Shown one piece after another: positions 26,639 through 41,600 of a DNA stretch of 64,000 bases; positions within the stretch are counted from its first letter, which is position 1, and each line of letters starts with the position of its first letter. The stretch is taken from contig CM042145.1 of the NCBI GenBank assembly GCA_023376005.1, forward strand, positions 18,930,204 through 18,994,203. Reading direction: 5' to 3'. Source of the DNA: Doryteuthis pealeii. Its lineage: Eukaryota > Mollusca > Cephalopoda > Myopsida > Loliginidae. The notes under the pieces were generated by a model, which saw only the letters and a list, made by a program, of their open reading frames with translations, searched no databases and was not told where the DNA came from. Both the position numbers and the translations under genes were made by a program.

Positions 26639-29600
26639 CACACACATTTCTGATCATCTGTCATTACTCAATGCCATTTTCTGTCAATTTTTTCTTTTTT
26701 TCTTTGAGGAAGCTATTTCATGCATAAAGTTCACCAATCTCTTGAGAAGTACCTTGTGCATTTTTTGTCTTTGAAATCATGTTTGGACAATTTAAAAATT
26801 GGATTGCATTCTAATCAATATTACATTATTTTCAATTTCATTTCATGATAATTCTATTTTCTCTTTCTTACTTGATTTGATTTGAAGACATTGTTCTTAC
26901 TGTTGTTATCTGTACTTTGCATAGATGAATCAAGCTGAACAAACAAACTACTCAGTGGTGTTGTCTCTGGATAGCATGATAGTATCCGTGGTGAACACAG
27001 CCTATAAAGAGTTGATGGTCCTTAGCATTTCCAATTGTCCAGCCATCTGGGAGGTTGAAGTCAATAATAAATGGAAATTGCTTAACATTGAACTGCAAAC
27101 CTGGCTTGAGGAAAGATGGAGAAACAATCTTGTACAGGTTAATCTCTTTGAACAAATTGAGGTAAGTGCTCATAATTTCTATTTAATAATAATTTGTTTA
27201 CATAGTTAAATAGTTTCCAGTAATAAAACAATCCTTTGTAAATGTGAAATCTCTACTCAAAACAATCTTTGTGTTTGCTCGCAATCACCTCGTTCGACGG
27301 TCTGTTCACAATCACCTCGTTCGCCGACTGCCAAGAAATTCGGCTCATTTATTTCTCCACTCCTCTCCCACAAACCACCTCACTTCCGGTCTGTACTCTT
27401 ATAAAAGAGTACAGACCTTCGGGCGCCATTTCTTTTCCTAGCCCGAGGTAAGAGGAGTTTCATTTGTTTTTCTTTATATCACAGTAAACAATTATAGCTT
27501 TAAGTAACTATTCTTAATATATTACAAATAATTTGCACTATAGTGATTGTCTGTGCCTGCTGGGATGGACTTGTGTCCAAAAGGTTTATCTTCCCTTACC
27601 ACGAGTGTTTTGCCACTAGGTGACACTATGGCTGGGTATTTAAACTCAGTCCGGGAAGCCCTCTACATTTTTCTCTTGGTCTAGCATCTACAAAAAGATG
27701 GACTAGACATGTGGTGTCTCTGTCCATTAAGTGGGGGGCTTTGCCCTCCAACTATCAGTAAGTGACTCTCATATTCTTTATAAACTCTTTCTTACTTCCA
27801 AGAGACTTTTGTTCTATTTGTTTGTATCTTATCATGTATGTCATGTTCCACGTGCTCAGACAATAAAGTCTGTATTGTTGTTATGTTGTACTTCTTTGTT
27901 CGGATTTAAATATGTATATATTCACCTACGTTGGAAGGTTACTCTGAGCCTTCTAACATATTATAAGAACCATACATTCAATTCTTATACTACAATGGGG
28001 GGGGGGGGCTTTGCCTCCCAACCAACAGTAAGTAACCTATTTCTCCATGAACTCTGTATCACTTCTTTAAGACTTAGTCCTATCTCTTTCTATATCTATG
28101 TATTGTATTTTATGTATGTCATTGTATTTGTTCATTCATCCATATGCTCAGACAATAAGGTCTGTATTGTTGTTATGTTGTACTTCTTTATTCAGATTTG
28201 TTTATGTATATATTCACCTAAGTTGGAAGGTTACTCTGTGCCTTCTAACATATTATAAGAACCACACATTCAATTCTTATAGCACAAAATTGTATGATAG
28301 CAAGTATTCCTATCTTAATTCTACTAATCTATACACAACTATTTGGTTTAAAGTAATTATTTCTATTTGGTGGCTATCCTGTTAACCTGTAATTTTTTTT
28401 TATTCTTAAGAATAAAAACCAAATTACACATTAATAAACAACACCATAGTTACCTTATTTTTCTTTACACTTGCATTGTGATTGCCTTCCAAACCAACCA
28501 CCAAACCAATATAAACACAATGCTTCAAGCAAATTATAAAACAATTTTAATTATTTCTATTTAATAATAATCACTTGTTTGCAGATAAATATATCATATC
28601 ACCATATATGCTCACGGATAGGTCACACTTTTTTAAATACCACCAAAATCAGTGGTGCAACCTATCCATTCAGCATAAATCTAAAACAGCACTACTCTAA
28701 TTTTTATCTATCATTAAATTACAATGATATGAGATGTGTACAATATGCATTTGAAAGCTTTTGAAGGTTTTCATATACACAAAATATATATATATCAAAG
28801 ATTCCTACAGACTCATTGCTTTAAACTGACCTGATGTTGCTGACTTTCACGCCTTTTTTTTTTTACCCAGACTCATTTTACAATTATAGTACTAAGAAAC
28901 ACAGCCCTTATTTCTATATGTCTGCATTATACATCACAGTCTATGGCAAAGTGTTCTAGATTTAATATTTGTAAGCAAAGTTTTGAAATAAAGGTGAATA
29001 TTTGATAAGATTTATGTTAGAATAGGTTGTGTAACTAGACAGATTATAATGCAACCTATCCACAAGTCAACTTGAATACCCACTTTGACAACCACAAATT
29101 AGGGGTGCATCCTATCCATTGGTGTGACCTATCCATGAGTATGTACAGTATAATTCTGCATTCTACAATTTATAAAGGATGAAAGTAACTGTGAAAAACA
29201 GTTCCCCCATTGGCAGGGTTTAGAATACACTGATCCCTCCTCCAAGGGGTGTCTTGAGTATGACACTAATCTGCAATTGGTTGTGAAGTTCTGGAGCTCT
29301 GGGGAGTGTAAAGTACCCATTCATTGCCATTACTCCCAGATCCACTCTGATTCAGAATTGTAGTACTTGTTACAGTCCCATTTATGATATACTAAAACTG
29401 AACACAACAGAAGGAAAGACAACATAAGCTCATTTACCAGCCATTAGAGCACTTGCATAGTAATCGGAAGGTTCCAGGTTTCAATACCAGCCCCTGTCAA
29501 CTCAGCACATGAGTAGCACAACTTGGGTAATCTGATTTGTGTGGTAAAGTGGGGAGCTGATAAGTTGTGGTGCTCCACCTCAACAAAACAATCTCCCTGG

Positions 29601-32600
29601 TCTAGTGCTAGAGAAAAGGGGATAGACCCCCTCAGTGTCTGGCTGATACCAACAATAGGGCACTCTGCCAACATTACTACACATGCAAGAACATTTGACT
29701 TTTTGTATAGTTGATATACATACAAGTAGTATTAAAGGAAAGAATACACAAATGTGTCTCAACAGCTAAAACTATACACATATTGTTTCATGAACAAGCA
29801 GTATGTGAAAGGGGTACAAAAATAGAAAAGGGGTTACTTGATGAGTGTATGTAATATAGCCATGTGACCTTATTGCTCACTGGCAGGTCAGAGATGTCTC
29901 TATTGGTTAAAGACTAGAGGAAAAAAAAAAGGTTGAGAATGGGTTTCTGAACTGTTATGTGATAGCACACAGGGCACCCAAAGGATATGCCCATTAGGGC
30001 TGGTTTAGCTCAGTCGGTAGAGATCTCACCTAGGAATCGCAAGGTTCATGGTTCGATACTGGCCCTCGCCAACTCAGGGATCTGTGCGGTAAAATAAGGA
30101 GCAGATAGTAGGTGTGGCACTCCACCTCAGATACAAAAACAATCTCCTTGGTTTAGAGCTAGTGAAAAGGAGATAGACACCCTCACTGTCCGGCTGATAC
30201 CGACTTCAGGCCAACTCAACGACTTTACTTTTTATAAATGGTTATTGATTGTAAACTACAATATTAACTGGCTGAACCCAAATATGGCAATTATGTAACC
30301 ACTGCAATAATTTTAATGAAGTAATTCATTGTTTGTGAATTTTATGATATATTTACATGTATAGGATTGTATTTAAATACTTAAAGAGCAAGAGAAAAAT
30401 AATGTTTGTAGTATTAATTTGTGTGCCGTAAATATTAATAAGAATATTTATCCTTTTATTTCAGGTTGATCTATCAAAAATGACTATGACTAAACCTTAC
30501 ATGGGAGCCTTGCGTCGCACATACTCTCCTGCTCTATTTGTACTATACCGCCAATCAAAGAACCACAAGGCCATCCATCTTAAAGTACAAAGACTTCAGG
30601 TAAGTTAATATATTACTCTTTACAGAATATTAGAATTCAGTGTTAATGTTGGTAGCCATTTGCATTGGGATATTTGTGTTGTATACCCTTTCTTAAATTC
30701 TTATCTCTGGTCGTATTTTCTTCTGGCCGGCTTTGGTTCTATCTTCTAACATCTTGACTTGGTCTGGTCTAGTGTCTCGGATCTCCTAAGGTCTGGTTTT
30801 CTATTGCTGTGTTCCTGCTGGCTGGTCGTCCTGGATTCATTTCTTAGTCTTGTTACCAAGACATTCATCAACCACAAGAACATATAACTTATACAAACTT
30901 TTATTTCTTTAACTATACATTTCATGTAACTAAATATCTGACTAACATAGCACGTGAGTTCCAGTTTTAGGCAGGACCTAAAATGGTCAACTTCTCTGCC
31001 TGACGTCTAACTGAAAACTGGCGACCGAACAGGTCCCACGTGACTTCACGTATTTTGGCGGGCTTCTGTAATTTTCCATTGAAGGACACGGCCATGGTAT
31101 GAAAAGGGTCATCCCCTCAGAATTACAGGGGACCGACAATGTAACATTTGTAGCTTTGGCTTAGACCAGCATCTGATTGGCTTGTAGATGCAGATTCTTA
31201 GATCATCTCTTCTGGATGGATAGAGCATCAGATGAAATGGCCGATTCATCTAGAAAACAGATGTTGTGAAGAAAATACAGATTATAATGAATATCATTTT
31301 ATTGTCCGTAACAGCTCCAAGTCAACACAGACTTAGGGCAGAGAGAGGGGCAGCAAATTGTCTCAGCGGTGAGCCTGAATGCTTTAATTAACTGTTCAAC
31401 TACTATCTGAAAAATGTGTGTTGCTTTTATGTGGGTTTCATCCTCTTTGTCTTGTCAGATCATCGAAAGGCTCATTAATCAAGTGTAGGTTCCACTTGAC
31501 CTGATGTGAGAAAAAGTTTACTTGCCTCAAGATACTGACATATTGGTAGATATTGAAAAGAATCAATGGAGGTTTTCTTGAATATTGAATGCTTTGATTG
31601 ACTGTCTGACTACTGTGCTGGATAAAAATGTGTGTTGCTTTTATGTGGGTCTCATCCTGTTTGTCTTGTCAGATCATCAAAAGGCTCATTAATCAAGTGT
31701 AGGTTCCACTTGACCTGATGTGAGAAAACGTTCACTCGCCTCAAGATGCCGACATATTGTTAGATATTGAAAAGAATCAATGGAGGTTTTCTTGAATATT
31801 GAATGCTTTGATTGACTGTCTGACTACTGTCTGCCGGATGAAAAATGTGTGTTGCTTTTATGTGGGTTTCATCCTCTTTGTCTTGTCAGATCATCAAAAT
31901 GCTCATTAATCAAGAGTAGGTTCCACTTGACCTGGTGTCAGCAAAAGTTCTTTCGAGTAAAGATACCAACATATCATTACATATTGAAGGGAATCAATAG
32001 AGGGTTTCCCAAAATATTTCACTAGCATTAATGATTGCTGATACACATTGTTTGCTTCTAATAGAAATGAGAAGTGCTGAGTATAAATGAATAAATGTTT
32101 AGAATGTAAAAATCTATTTGCCGTTGTTTGTTCACAAATGTGTATGTGTGTAATGGCATTCACCCAATGTGGGTTACGCCGGCTCTATTATTATATTTAG
32201 TATTTTGTCTAATTCCTATCATTTGCTGGTTTTGAATAATTTCAGATTGACAATCAATTACCCGATGCCTACTTCCCTACAGTGTTATATCCACTCCCTG
32301 TCCCATCCTACATCCTCCGAAAAGTCGGACCAAAACCATTCATTGAATTTGTAGCCATGAGGCAGACAATACCAGAGAAGAGAGTAGACAATGTCAGGTA
32401 AGAACTTTTTGGTTTTTTTGTGGAAACAGAAAAACAAGATATCATCAACATTGAATATCGTTCTTGTTTTTTCTATTTGTAAAGTCATCTAACTACTAGC
32501 TAGCCTACCCGATGTTGCTTGGGGAAGAAAAATAATCAGGACTTAAAGGTTATCAAGTAAATTCTAATATATATATATATATTAAGCTCAGTTGGTAGAA

Positions 32601-35600
32601 CATCCAACTTAGAACCACAAGGCTCTGGGTCAATATCGTCCATGGCTAATTCAGTGCAGGAGTAGCATATCTTAGATCTGTGCGGTAAAGTGGAGAGCTG
32701 ATTGTAGGTGTGGCGCTCAACCTCAGACAAAAAAAAACAATCTCCCTGGTTTAGTGCTAGTGAAAAGGGGATAGACACCCTCGCTGCCTGTGTGTGCAAA
32801 TTATTTGTATTAGATAGGAATACTTGATATCACATAAGTAAAGATGGTGAAGTGGCCTAATATCAGTATCAGCAAAGGAGTCTATCCCCTTTTCACTAGC
32901 ACTAGACCAGGGATTGTTTTTCTGTGTGAGGTGGAGCACCCACCTACCATCAGTTCCCCACTTTACTGCACAGATTCAAACTGTGCTATTCATGTGCTGA
33001 GTTGGTGAGAGATAGTATCAAACGTAGATTCTTGTGGTTCACAGGCGGATGCTCTACTGACTGAGTTAACAAAACAAAAAACTCTTAAGAAACAATTAAA
33101 CAAAAAATGTAATATAAAAATACAATGAACATTGTCCCTAACATATGGGCCTGAAAAACCAAGACAGGTTGACATGCCATTAAAAATGAATCAATTAACA
33201 AGTTTTGTACTTGTATAATCAACTGTATTCAAGAATCTTTATATATTTACCCAACCCCTCCACATGAGCAGGATGCAACACAAAGTCAATTTCTTAAGCA
33301 GAGTTTAACAGATTTGAATTCAGAGTTTTTCTCCTAGACTGGTTACCTAGCCATGGTTAAAGAGCCCAGTCTGTCCTGCTATTTACCCATAGCTGGAGGA
33401 AGAATTGGATTTATATCTTTCCCAAGAGTATTAGCGCTATGGGAAACGCAAACAGCTTCATTTGGGAATTAAACTCGGTTCGACAAGCCCATTCCCTACA
33501 ACTCTAACCATTCAACCACATGCCTCCTAAGATTTAAAAATCTTAAACGTAAATAAAAAAAAAGCAGCTGTAAGGATAAAATACAAACTGATGACCAAAA
33601 GAAATTGCTTTACATTACCAAATTTTTTTTAGTGGAGGCACTTGTGGTGTAATGGTTATCATCTTCAGGAAATGAATTGGCAACTCGAGTCCAAATTCTG
33701 AACAAGGCTGTTTACATAGCACTAATAACCTTGGTAAACGTATGCATCCAACTATTCTCCTTTCAGCCATGGGTAAATAATAGGGCAGACAGGAAAAACT
33801 CTGAATTAAGATATGTTAAAAATTGACCTTGTGTCGCATCCTGTTTGTCTTGATACATGCATCATCAAATTTTTAAGAGTTTAAATTTTAATATTGTTTA
33901 AATTAATATTAATTTTATATATTTTTTATATTATAAGTATATAACTTATAACTTATCATAACTTATAACTTATAACAAATAATGTAACATATAATATATT
34001 ATTATAATATATAACTTATAACTTATTATGTTATATATCATAATTATTAATATTTAATATATATATTCAATATATATAATGATATATTAATATTATAATA
34101 TCATAATAAACATATATATAATATTATAATAAATATCTAATATATATATTCATTATATATAAGAATATATTAATATTATAATATTATATAATATTATATT
34201 CTATTAATAATTAATATTATATATTATAATTATTAACATTTAATACTTTTAAATTTTAATATTGTTTTTTTCTTTTCTCTTCATTTTTTTTTCTAGAAAC
34301 ATCAAACTGCTTGTACAAGAATTCAATTTGAAACTAGATAAAGGTTTCATGCTCTCTGTTGTGGATTTATTCAAGCAAGATGAGATTCTCAAAGAAGTAT
34401 GTTTTGTTTTTTCTTTTCTTTATATTTTTGCTTTATTATAAAACTAGAAGCAGATACCCAGCATTGCCTGGGTAGAGGGGGGATTTTTTTAAAAATTGAA
34501 CTCACAGATCCATTATTACTGAATTGTGAGTTGGATCTCTGCAGGATGCCTCAATAAAATCCTCATGTAAAAAAAGACTTTCCGTTGATCCAGCCACTCT
34601 GAAAAAAAAAAAAATTAATGACTACTATTTATAATATTAAATGGAACAAAAAAAAATTCCATACTGTTACCATCTAAATTTTATTTTTTAATTATCTGCA
34701 CAAATATAAATCAAATCTTCATTCATTATTTTTGCTCAAAAAGCAAGATCTGGTGATAGTGAATGTGTGCCTATATTTACTTTTTCATTAATTGTTTTAT
34801 TTTCATAGTTTCCTCTGAACATACACATGCATATACATACACACAACTGCCCTTTAGATATGTATAGATATTTCTGATTTAAATCAGCTTTTTCAATAGT
34901 TGGTTTATTATCAAAATTTTACATTGTAGAGGCCGGTGTTGTGTGTTCCAACTTCAGAAATAATATTTAAAATGACGATAAAATAACGACACAGTTTAGG
35001 AATAAAATACGGAGAAATAACAAACACAAGGCATATATTTAACAAATAACAACAAATTTTTATTTTGTCAGTAGAATAAATTTGGATAAATGAAGAAAAT
35101 CTGTAATGTTCACAACATAAAAATGAATATCAAATTTGTAGGTAAAAATAGCAAAGTAGTATCAGTTTTGTTCGATAGAAATTTGAACAAATAGAAAAAA
35201 GTTTTTGTGTTTACCACCTGAAAAATGAACGTCTGATGTTGATCACAGTGGCACGACGATGTAGATAGTACATAGTAGTAAACATGAAAACTGCATTGAC
35301 TCAGAAAGTTGAAGTTTGTTTTACTAATCATCAGTTGAATTGTTCGCTCAAACTTGAGTCGCGTACATCTGTTTTTTTAATGACAGACTGGTGGCCACGA
35401 AAGTTGATGTCATCGACTGCAAACGTCGTAGCATTGTCTTGGAGTGGAATGGAATCTGAATCTTTGTTGATTTGTTCTCTGTTTAAATATCTCTTAATCG
35501 GCTCCAATTTCTATATTTTTATTTTTGGCGGTAAGAAAAGACCTTCTGTTGATCCAGAAAATAAATATGAGGCTTCGAAAGTCTGGACGTATAAGAAAAG

Positions 35601-38600
35601 ACCTTCTGTTGATCCAGAAAATAAATATGAGGCTTCGAAAGTCTGGACGTATAAGAAAAGACCTTCTGTTGATCCAGAAAATAAATATGAGGCTTCGAAA
35701 GTCTGGACGTATGTGTAAACACAACTCATGATTAGCTTTATCCAATCGAATTCTGACAGTTGTATAATTATTTTTTTAATCTATTTTCCTTAAGTTTGGA
35801 AAAAAGAATCATGCTTGGCGCGACTTTTATGTTTTTCCTTATTTGGATATAAAATATAGGATATTATCTTATAACATATAATTGTCTTATTTTCTAAGTA
35901 ACATTTGCATTAATTCCTAACCATTGATAATCTTTTATTTTTTGCTTTGATCTTCTATAAGAATGAAAGAGTTTTCATTTCATTGTTATGATCATAAAGC
36001 TAAACTTGAATGTTTCTTTTTTTTCTTTTACAGAGCTCTCAATTCCATTCTGATCTGCTTGCAGCTCAGAAATCATTACGTGAAGTGGGGACCATTATTG
36101 TATGTATACTAATTTCAATAAACTTTAATTAAATCTTTTTATATTTTTTATATTCATAAATGTAACATTTTAAGTGATAACATTTAAATCTGGCTGAAAA
36201 CTTGTCATTTATGGCTAATCAGAAAGGTTAGAATTATTGTTTTACTTTGAAACTTGTCAAAAACTTGAAAATTGTATTTATAGCTATTTCTACTTTTAAA
36301 ATTTGTCATTTATTGCCAAAAACTTAAAATATGTCATTTATGGTCATTTTGACTTTAAAACTTGTTATTTATAGCCAAAAACTTAAAATGTGTCATTTTT
36401 ATTTTAAAACTTATCATTATTGCCAAAAACTTAAAATGTGTCATTTATGGCCATTTTTGACTTTAAAACTTGTTATTTATAGCCAAAAACTTAAAATGTG
36501 TCATTTTTATTTTTAAACTTATCATTATTGCCAAAAACTTAAAATGTGTCATTTATGGCCATTTTGACTTTAAAACTTGTTATTTATAACCAAAACTTAA
36601 AATGTGTCATTTTTATTTTAAAACTTATCATTATTGCCAAAAACTTAAAATGTGTCATTTATGGCCATTTTGACTTTAAAACTTGTTATTTATAGCCAAA
36701 AACTTAAAATGTGTCATTCTTATTTTAAAACTTATCATTATTGCCAAAAACTTAAAATGTGTAATTTATGGTCATTTTGACTTTAAAACTTGTTATTTAT
36801 AGCCAAAAACTTAAAATGTGTCATTTTTATTTTAAAACTTGTCATTTATAGCTAATCAGAAAGAATAGAATTGGTTAACTTTAGTGAAGTATTGACTGGA
36901 TACTCAACCTTTGTTTTATAGAACATTTTTCTTTTACTAAGTGACAAAATTCCTTCTTTCTGGCTTCATATTAAATCTGTCACAACATTTCACTTTATTT
37001 TTTCTCTTGTTGCTCAATTATTCTCAAAGTAATGACTAGAAAGTCATCTCCAGATATTCACCTGTCTACAATCAAAGAAGAATAAATTTATTGTTGTACT
37101 TTAGTAAAATACTAAATTTCTGTTTTCAAGAACAAACCTTTAGAAATACAATTCCTTCTATCAATATAGATATTATTTTAATAATGAAATTTATTGTGTA
37201 CACTGCTCTGGTGCACCACAACTCATCAAAGTCTTATGTCTAGTACACAGAATAATGTATTAGTGTCAGGAACATGAACAGTTTACAGCAATAATACACA
37301 TGTATGTGTGCGGAGAGGGGTATCAGGCATAGTGTTGGCAGACTACAGGAAGCATGGAGGCTTTGAAAGATGCAGTGTTTTGGCAGCCCACAACGGACGC
37401 GGGCAGCTTATTCCTCAGCAATTCTGAGCGTGAAAAAATGTTTCTGAAAGTCATGTGAGCAATGCTGTTTTCTGACTTTGTAGGCATGCTCACGTGTGTT
37501 AGAAACATGGAGATCAAAAAGGTGCTCAAGGTTGCTGTTGTTTCAGTCAGTTGATAGTTAAAAAATTATTGCTTATCGACTTGGAGAAATCCTGCGGCAT
37601 ACTTCAATTTAACATATCCTGACAATGAGCTAGATGGGTGGTCAAAGAAGCCCCTTCCGATCAATTGGCTGGTCACATTAAGCTCTAGCACCTATATGAT
37701 TATCCCGTCAATATTGCTCTTATGGAAAACCCCCAACCCCTTTTTATCACATATGCGCTAGAAGGCGGTGGCTGAGGGTTTTGGTGTGCTGGGTATGATG
37801 TTAAACTGCATGTAGTGGTGAAGTTCCAATTTTGGAGCTCTGGGGAGTGTGGAATATCCCTTCATCACCGTTACTCTCAGGTCCACTCTGACCTGGAGTT
37901 GTAGTACCTGTTAGGTTTCCTATCTATGGGTTAAAATGAATTTTAAAAATGTTTATTAAAAATTAAGTTTAAAAAAAAAAAAATTTTGTATACCTAACAT
38001 AAATGAATAAAATAAAATGTCTTCGGAATAAAATAACCCAACAAGAGTTTACATACCGTAAAATCCAACCAACCAACTAAATCAATCACAGAGTTAGTCT
38101 AAGTCCAAAATGGTATGATATGTTGGACTACAGTCTCTAGGAGTAAAGTTGAAAACATTTGATACACTGACATTCGCATTCATTATTAAATAAGTTTATA
38201 CTCTGATTGTACCAATTCTATCTACATAATTAAAATTAAAATTTTTTTTTTAAAAATTGAAATAGGCCTGAGCCTATTCTAGTAGTGACACCCCAAGCGG
38301 AGATTTAAGAGGTTTGAATTCAGAGTTTTCCTTCTCCTAGACTGGTTGCCTAACCAAGGTTAAAGAGCTCAGTCTAACCTATTATTTACCCATAGCTGGG
38401 GGAGAATAGTTGGATTCATACCTTTCCCAAGGGTATTAGTACTATGTGAACTGTGGCTTCATCCAGGAATTGAACTCTGGTCAACGAGTCCATTTCCTAT
38501 GACTCTAACCAGTACACTACCACGCTTCCCCAATAAAATATAAATAATAAAACATTTAATTATTTTTTGAGCATTAATTTTGTAGTTTCTAGTAAGTAAA

Positions 38601-41600
38601 TTGTTATTGTTTTATGTATTTTTCAGGGAACAAATGAAGCATCCAAAATATTTTTTGAATATTTGCATTTATCTCCACTGAAGGTAAGACCAATAATTTC
38701 TATTGGGCATAACAATTTTATTGTATGTCTGCATTTCATGATGAATTCAGTGACCAAAAATGTTTGTGTGATTTTTTTTAATCAGCTTAAAGAAAAAGAT
38801 AAACTCTTTGAATGTCAGCTGTATAAAACCTATCCACATTACTGACTACCAAATAACCTTCCTAAGAGTATACCTACAGTAGTAGGTAATCTGAACATTA
38901 GCTACATAAATGAGAGTAACCTCCCCTTGTTTCTTTCACTTTGAGGAAGCCGTCTGTTTTGGTCGGCCATTTTCATTTTACCGTAACAACTGCATGTTTT
39001 AACATGAAAATATCATAAAATGTGTTCTTAATAACAATTAAGTTCATTTCAAATAATGCATAGGCAGAGTTATGTCGATTTTTAGCTCTCCAAATTCGGG
39101 AGGGTGTACAAAAAATAGCGACTTTTTGTAATATATTTCTTTTTGTAACTATAACTCTGCCAGTTTTTGGAATTGGAAACTCAAATTTTGGGGATTGTTT
39201 TACTTTAACATAGTCCACATTTGGATAAAATTTCAGAAAACTTGAAGTGGGTGGGTGACAATTTTACTTTTTTTATGGGTGATTTGATATGGAATTACCC
39301 ATACGCAAAATGTGGAATAATAAAAATTCCTGCTTCATCTCAAAATGTCTGACATTTTAAACTACTCATTGCATTTTTCATATTGACTGACTTTTCTTTT
39401 TCTTTTTCTTTGTTTCTTTTCAGCTTCATGTCAGCTTCTCACTAAATGGAGTGGCTCATGTGACGCAGGAAGTGCCTTCTACGTTCACCTCTGACATTTT
39501 GGACTTTTTCCTCAGCTCTGTTGGTGTAACATTGACAGAAGTCAAGGATATTGAACTCAGGTAAAAAAAACAAAAATATCTGAATGCAAAGCAAAATTGA
39601 TGACTTTTTATCGTAAATAAAGAAAAAAGTGATACAAAATTTTATAGCCAAAGTGATTCATTCAGATTTAGTTGGGAAAATATTTATCAAAAAGACTACT
39701 TTATGGCAAAGTAATTTTCTTGACAAATATTTGGACCATATTACCTTTAGGCACCCCTTTTTGATCTCAATTAAGAAAGGACATGTTTTTCATTTACAAT
39801 ATTTATCAAGAAGACTACTTTATGGCAAAGTAATTTTCTTGACAAATATTTGGACCATATTACCTTTAGGCACCCCTTTTTGATCTCGATTAAGAAAGGA
39901 CATGTTTTTCATTTACACCGTCAATATCCGGTTGTTTGTCAGGGGTTAGGGTTAGGGGTTAGTTTTATAATTAAAAAAAAAATATCTAAAAATCGTCTGT
40001 TAAAACAACCGGATATTGATGGTGTAAATGAAAAACCTGCCCTTTCTTAACCGAGATCAAAAAGGGGTGCCTAAAGGTCATATGGTCCAAATATTTTTCT
40101 AACTTTTTAAAAATCTTATATTTGAAATGTTTATTTATTTTTAAATATTGTTTAAATTATTGCCCACAAATAAATCAATTGAATAATAAATTACAAAGTA
40201 TAACTAATTTACCCTTGTTATATACAATTTGGCTGACTTTTGATTTAGGTTGGTTAATTAAATCTATAGTAATTTGGGTTTTTTGTTGTTTTTTTTTTTT
40301 TAAGCAATGCGTAATTAAAAACAACCTTAATCCCCTAAAACCATAACCCAATTCACAAAATGTTAATTCATAGACTGTAGTTAAACTGTCATTGGGTACC
40401 ACCAAAAAACTTTTCGTTTTAATTTTCCGACCTAAATCAGAAGTTAGCCACAATTTGGGTTTGGTGAGCACTGAGGAGATCATGAATATTTGATTGCAGA
40501 TTTGTGAGTTTGAGCCACAAATCAACACGTTCTATGTTGAAAGGGATTCTCTGTTTGCTTACTGAATAATACACATGGCTAAAATCAGCTTCTGCCATAA
40601 ACTAACTGAGAAAAGCTAATAAAATGAGCTTAACATTTGCACAAAGCTCGGATATTTTCCTACAGTTTTTCCATTCATCCAGGAACATCTAATTCCTTTA
40701 AATGTGTATATAGACTTTGCTTCAAGATTGAAAGTCATTTTGATATGAAATGGAGAAATAATCCATTCAGGAATTTCCATGTTTAGAAGATCCTTGAATT
40801 GAGCTTTAAAGCCTTCTTGGAAATCCTTAATGTGGTTTATACAGATAAACAAGTCATTATCCAAAACACTTTCTTCTGATTTAAGAGAACAAGTTTACAA
40901 ATTACTGAAAGTGGCATCATCCCAAAACAAGTATAAATTGTATAAAACAAGTTTAGCTTAAATATATAAAGGGATTTATAAAAATGTTTAAATTTGTTTT
41001 TTAAATTGAAATAGATCACTAAGTAGGCCTGAGCCTATTCTAGTAGTGACCACCTGAAGCAGAATTTAACAGGTTTGAATTCAGAGGTTTCCTTCTCCTA
41101 GACTGGTTGCCTAACCAAGGTTAAAGAACCCAGTCTGTCCTACTATCTACCCATAGCTGGAGGGAGGGTAGTTGGATTCATACCTTTCCCAAGGGTATTA
41201 GTGCTATGTGAATTGTGGCTTCGTCCAGGAATTGAACTCAGGTCCATTTCCTATGACTCTAACCAGCACACCACTGCCCATCCCTCATAAATCAAACTAG
41301 TACCTATTGAAGTCAGTAAGTCTACTGTTGGTTTGAATAACAGCAACTAGCTAAGCACAACTGAAGCAGTGTCCAAGACAGTTGGTATTTATAGAAATCA
41401 AGAATAGCACATTCATGCATTTGGGTGATTCCATTCCCTGAGTTCTGATTGGCTGCTTGGTTTCTATGATATTGTGGAGTTTTATAAATACCCTGTCAGT
41501 CTGCAGTAGACTTAGCGACAGGATGGTATTGTATTAAGTTACAACCGCTTGTTGCCGTGTCTTACCAATTCCACGGTAATTGGAACTTAGCTTGATTATT

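Noticed and set aside
27731..28258. 175-codon open frame
   Set aside because: Lies inside an LTR-like repeat with an internal duplication; low-complexity hydrophobic translation and no conserved domain.
35284..35718. 144-codon open frame with three perfect 20-residue repeats ([20 protein letters not shown])
   Set aside because: The 60-bp repeat is a multiple of three and is open in several frames on both strands. It sits within a solo LTR inside a VPS13 intron, with no start context, splice sites or homology.
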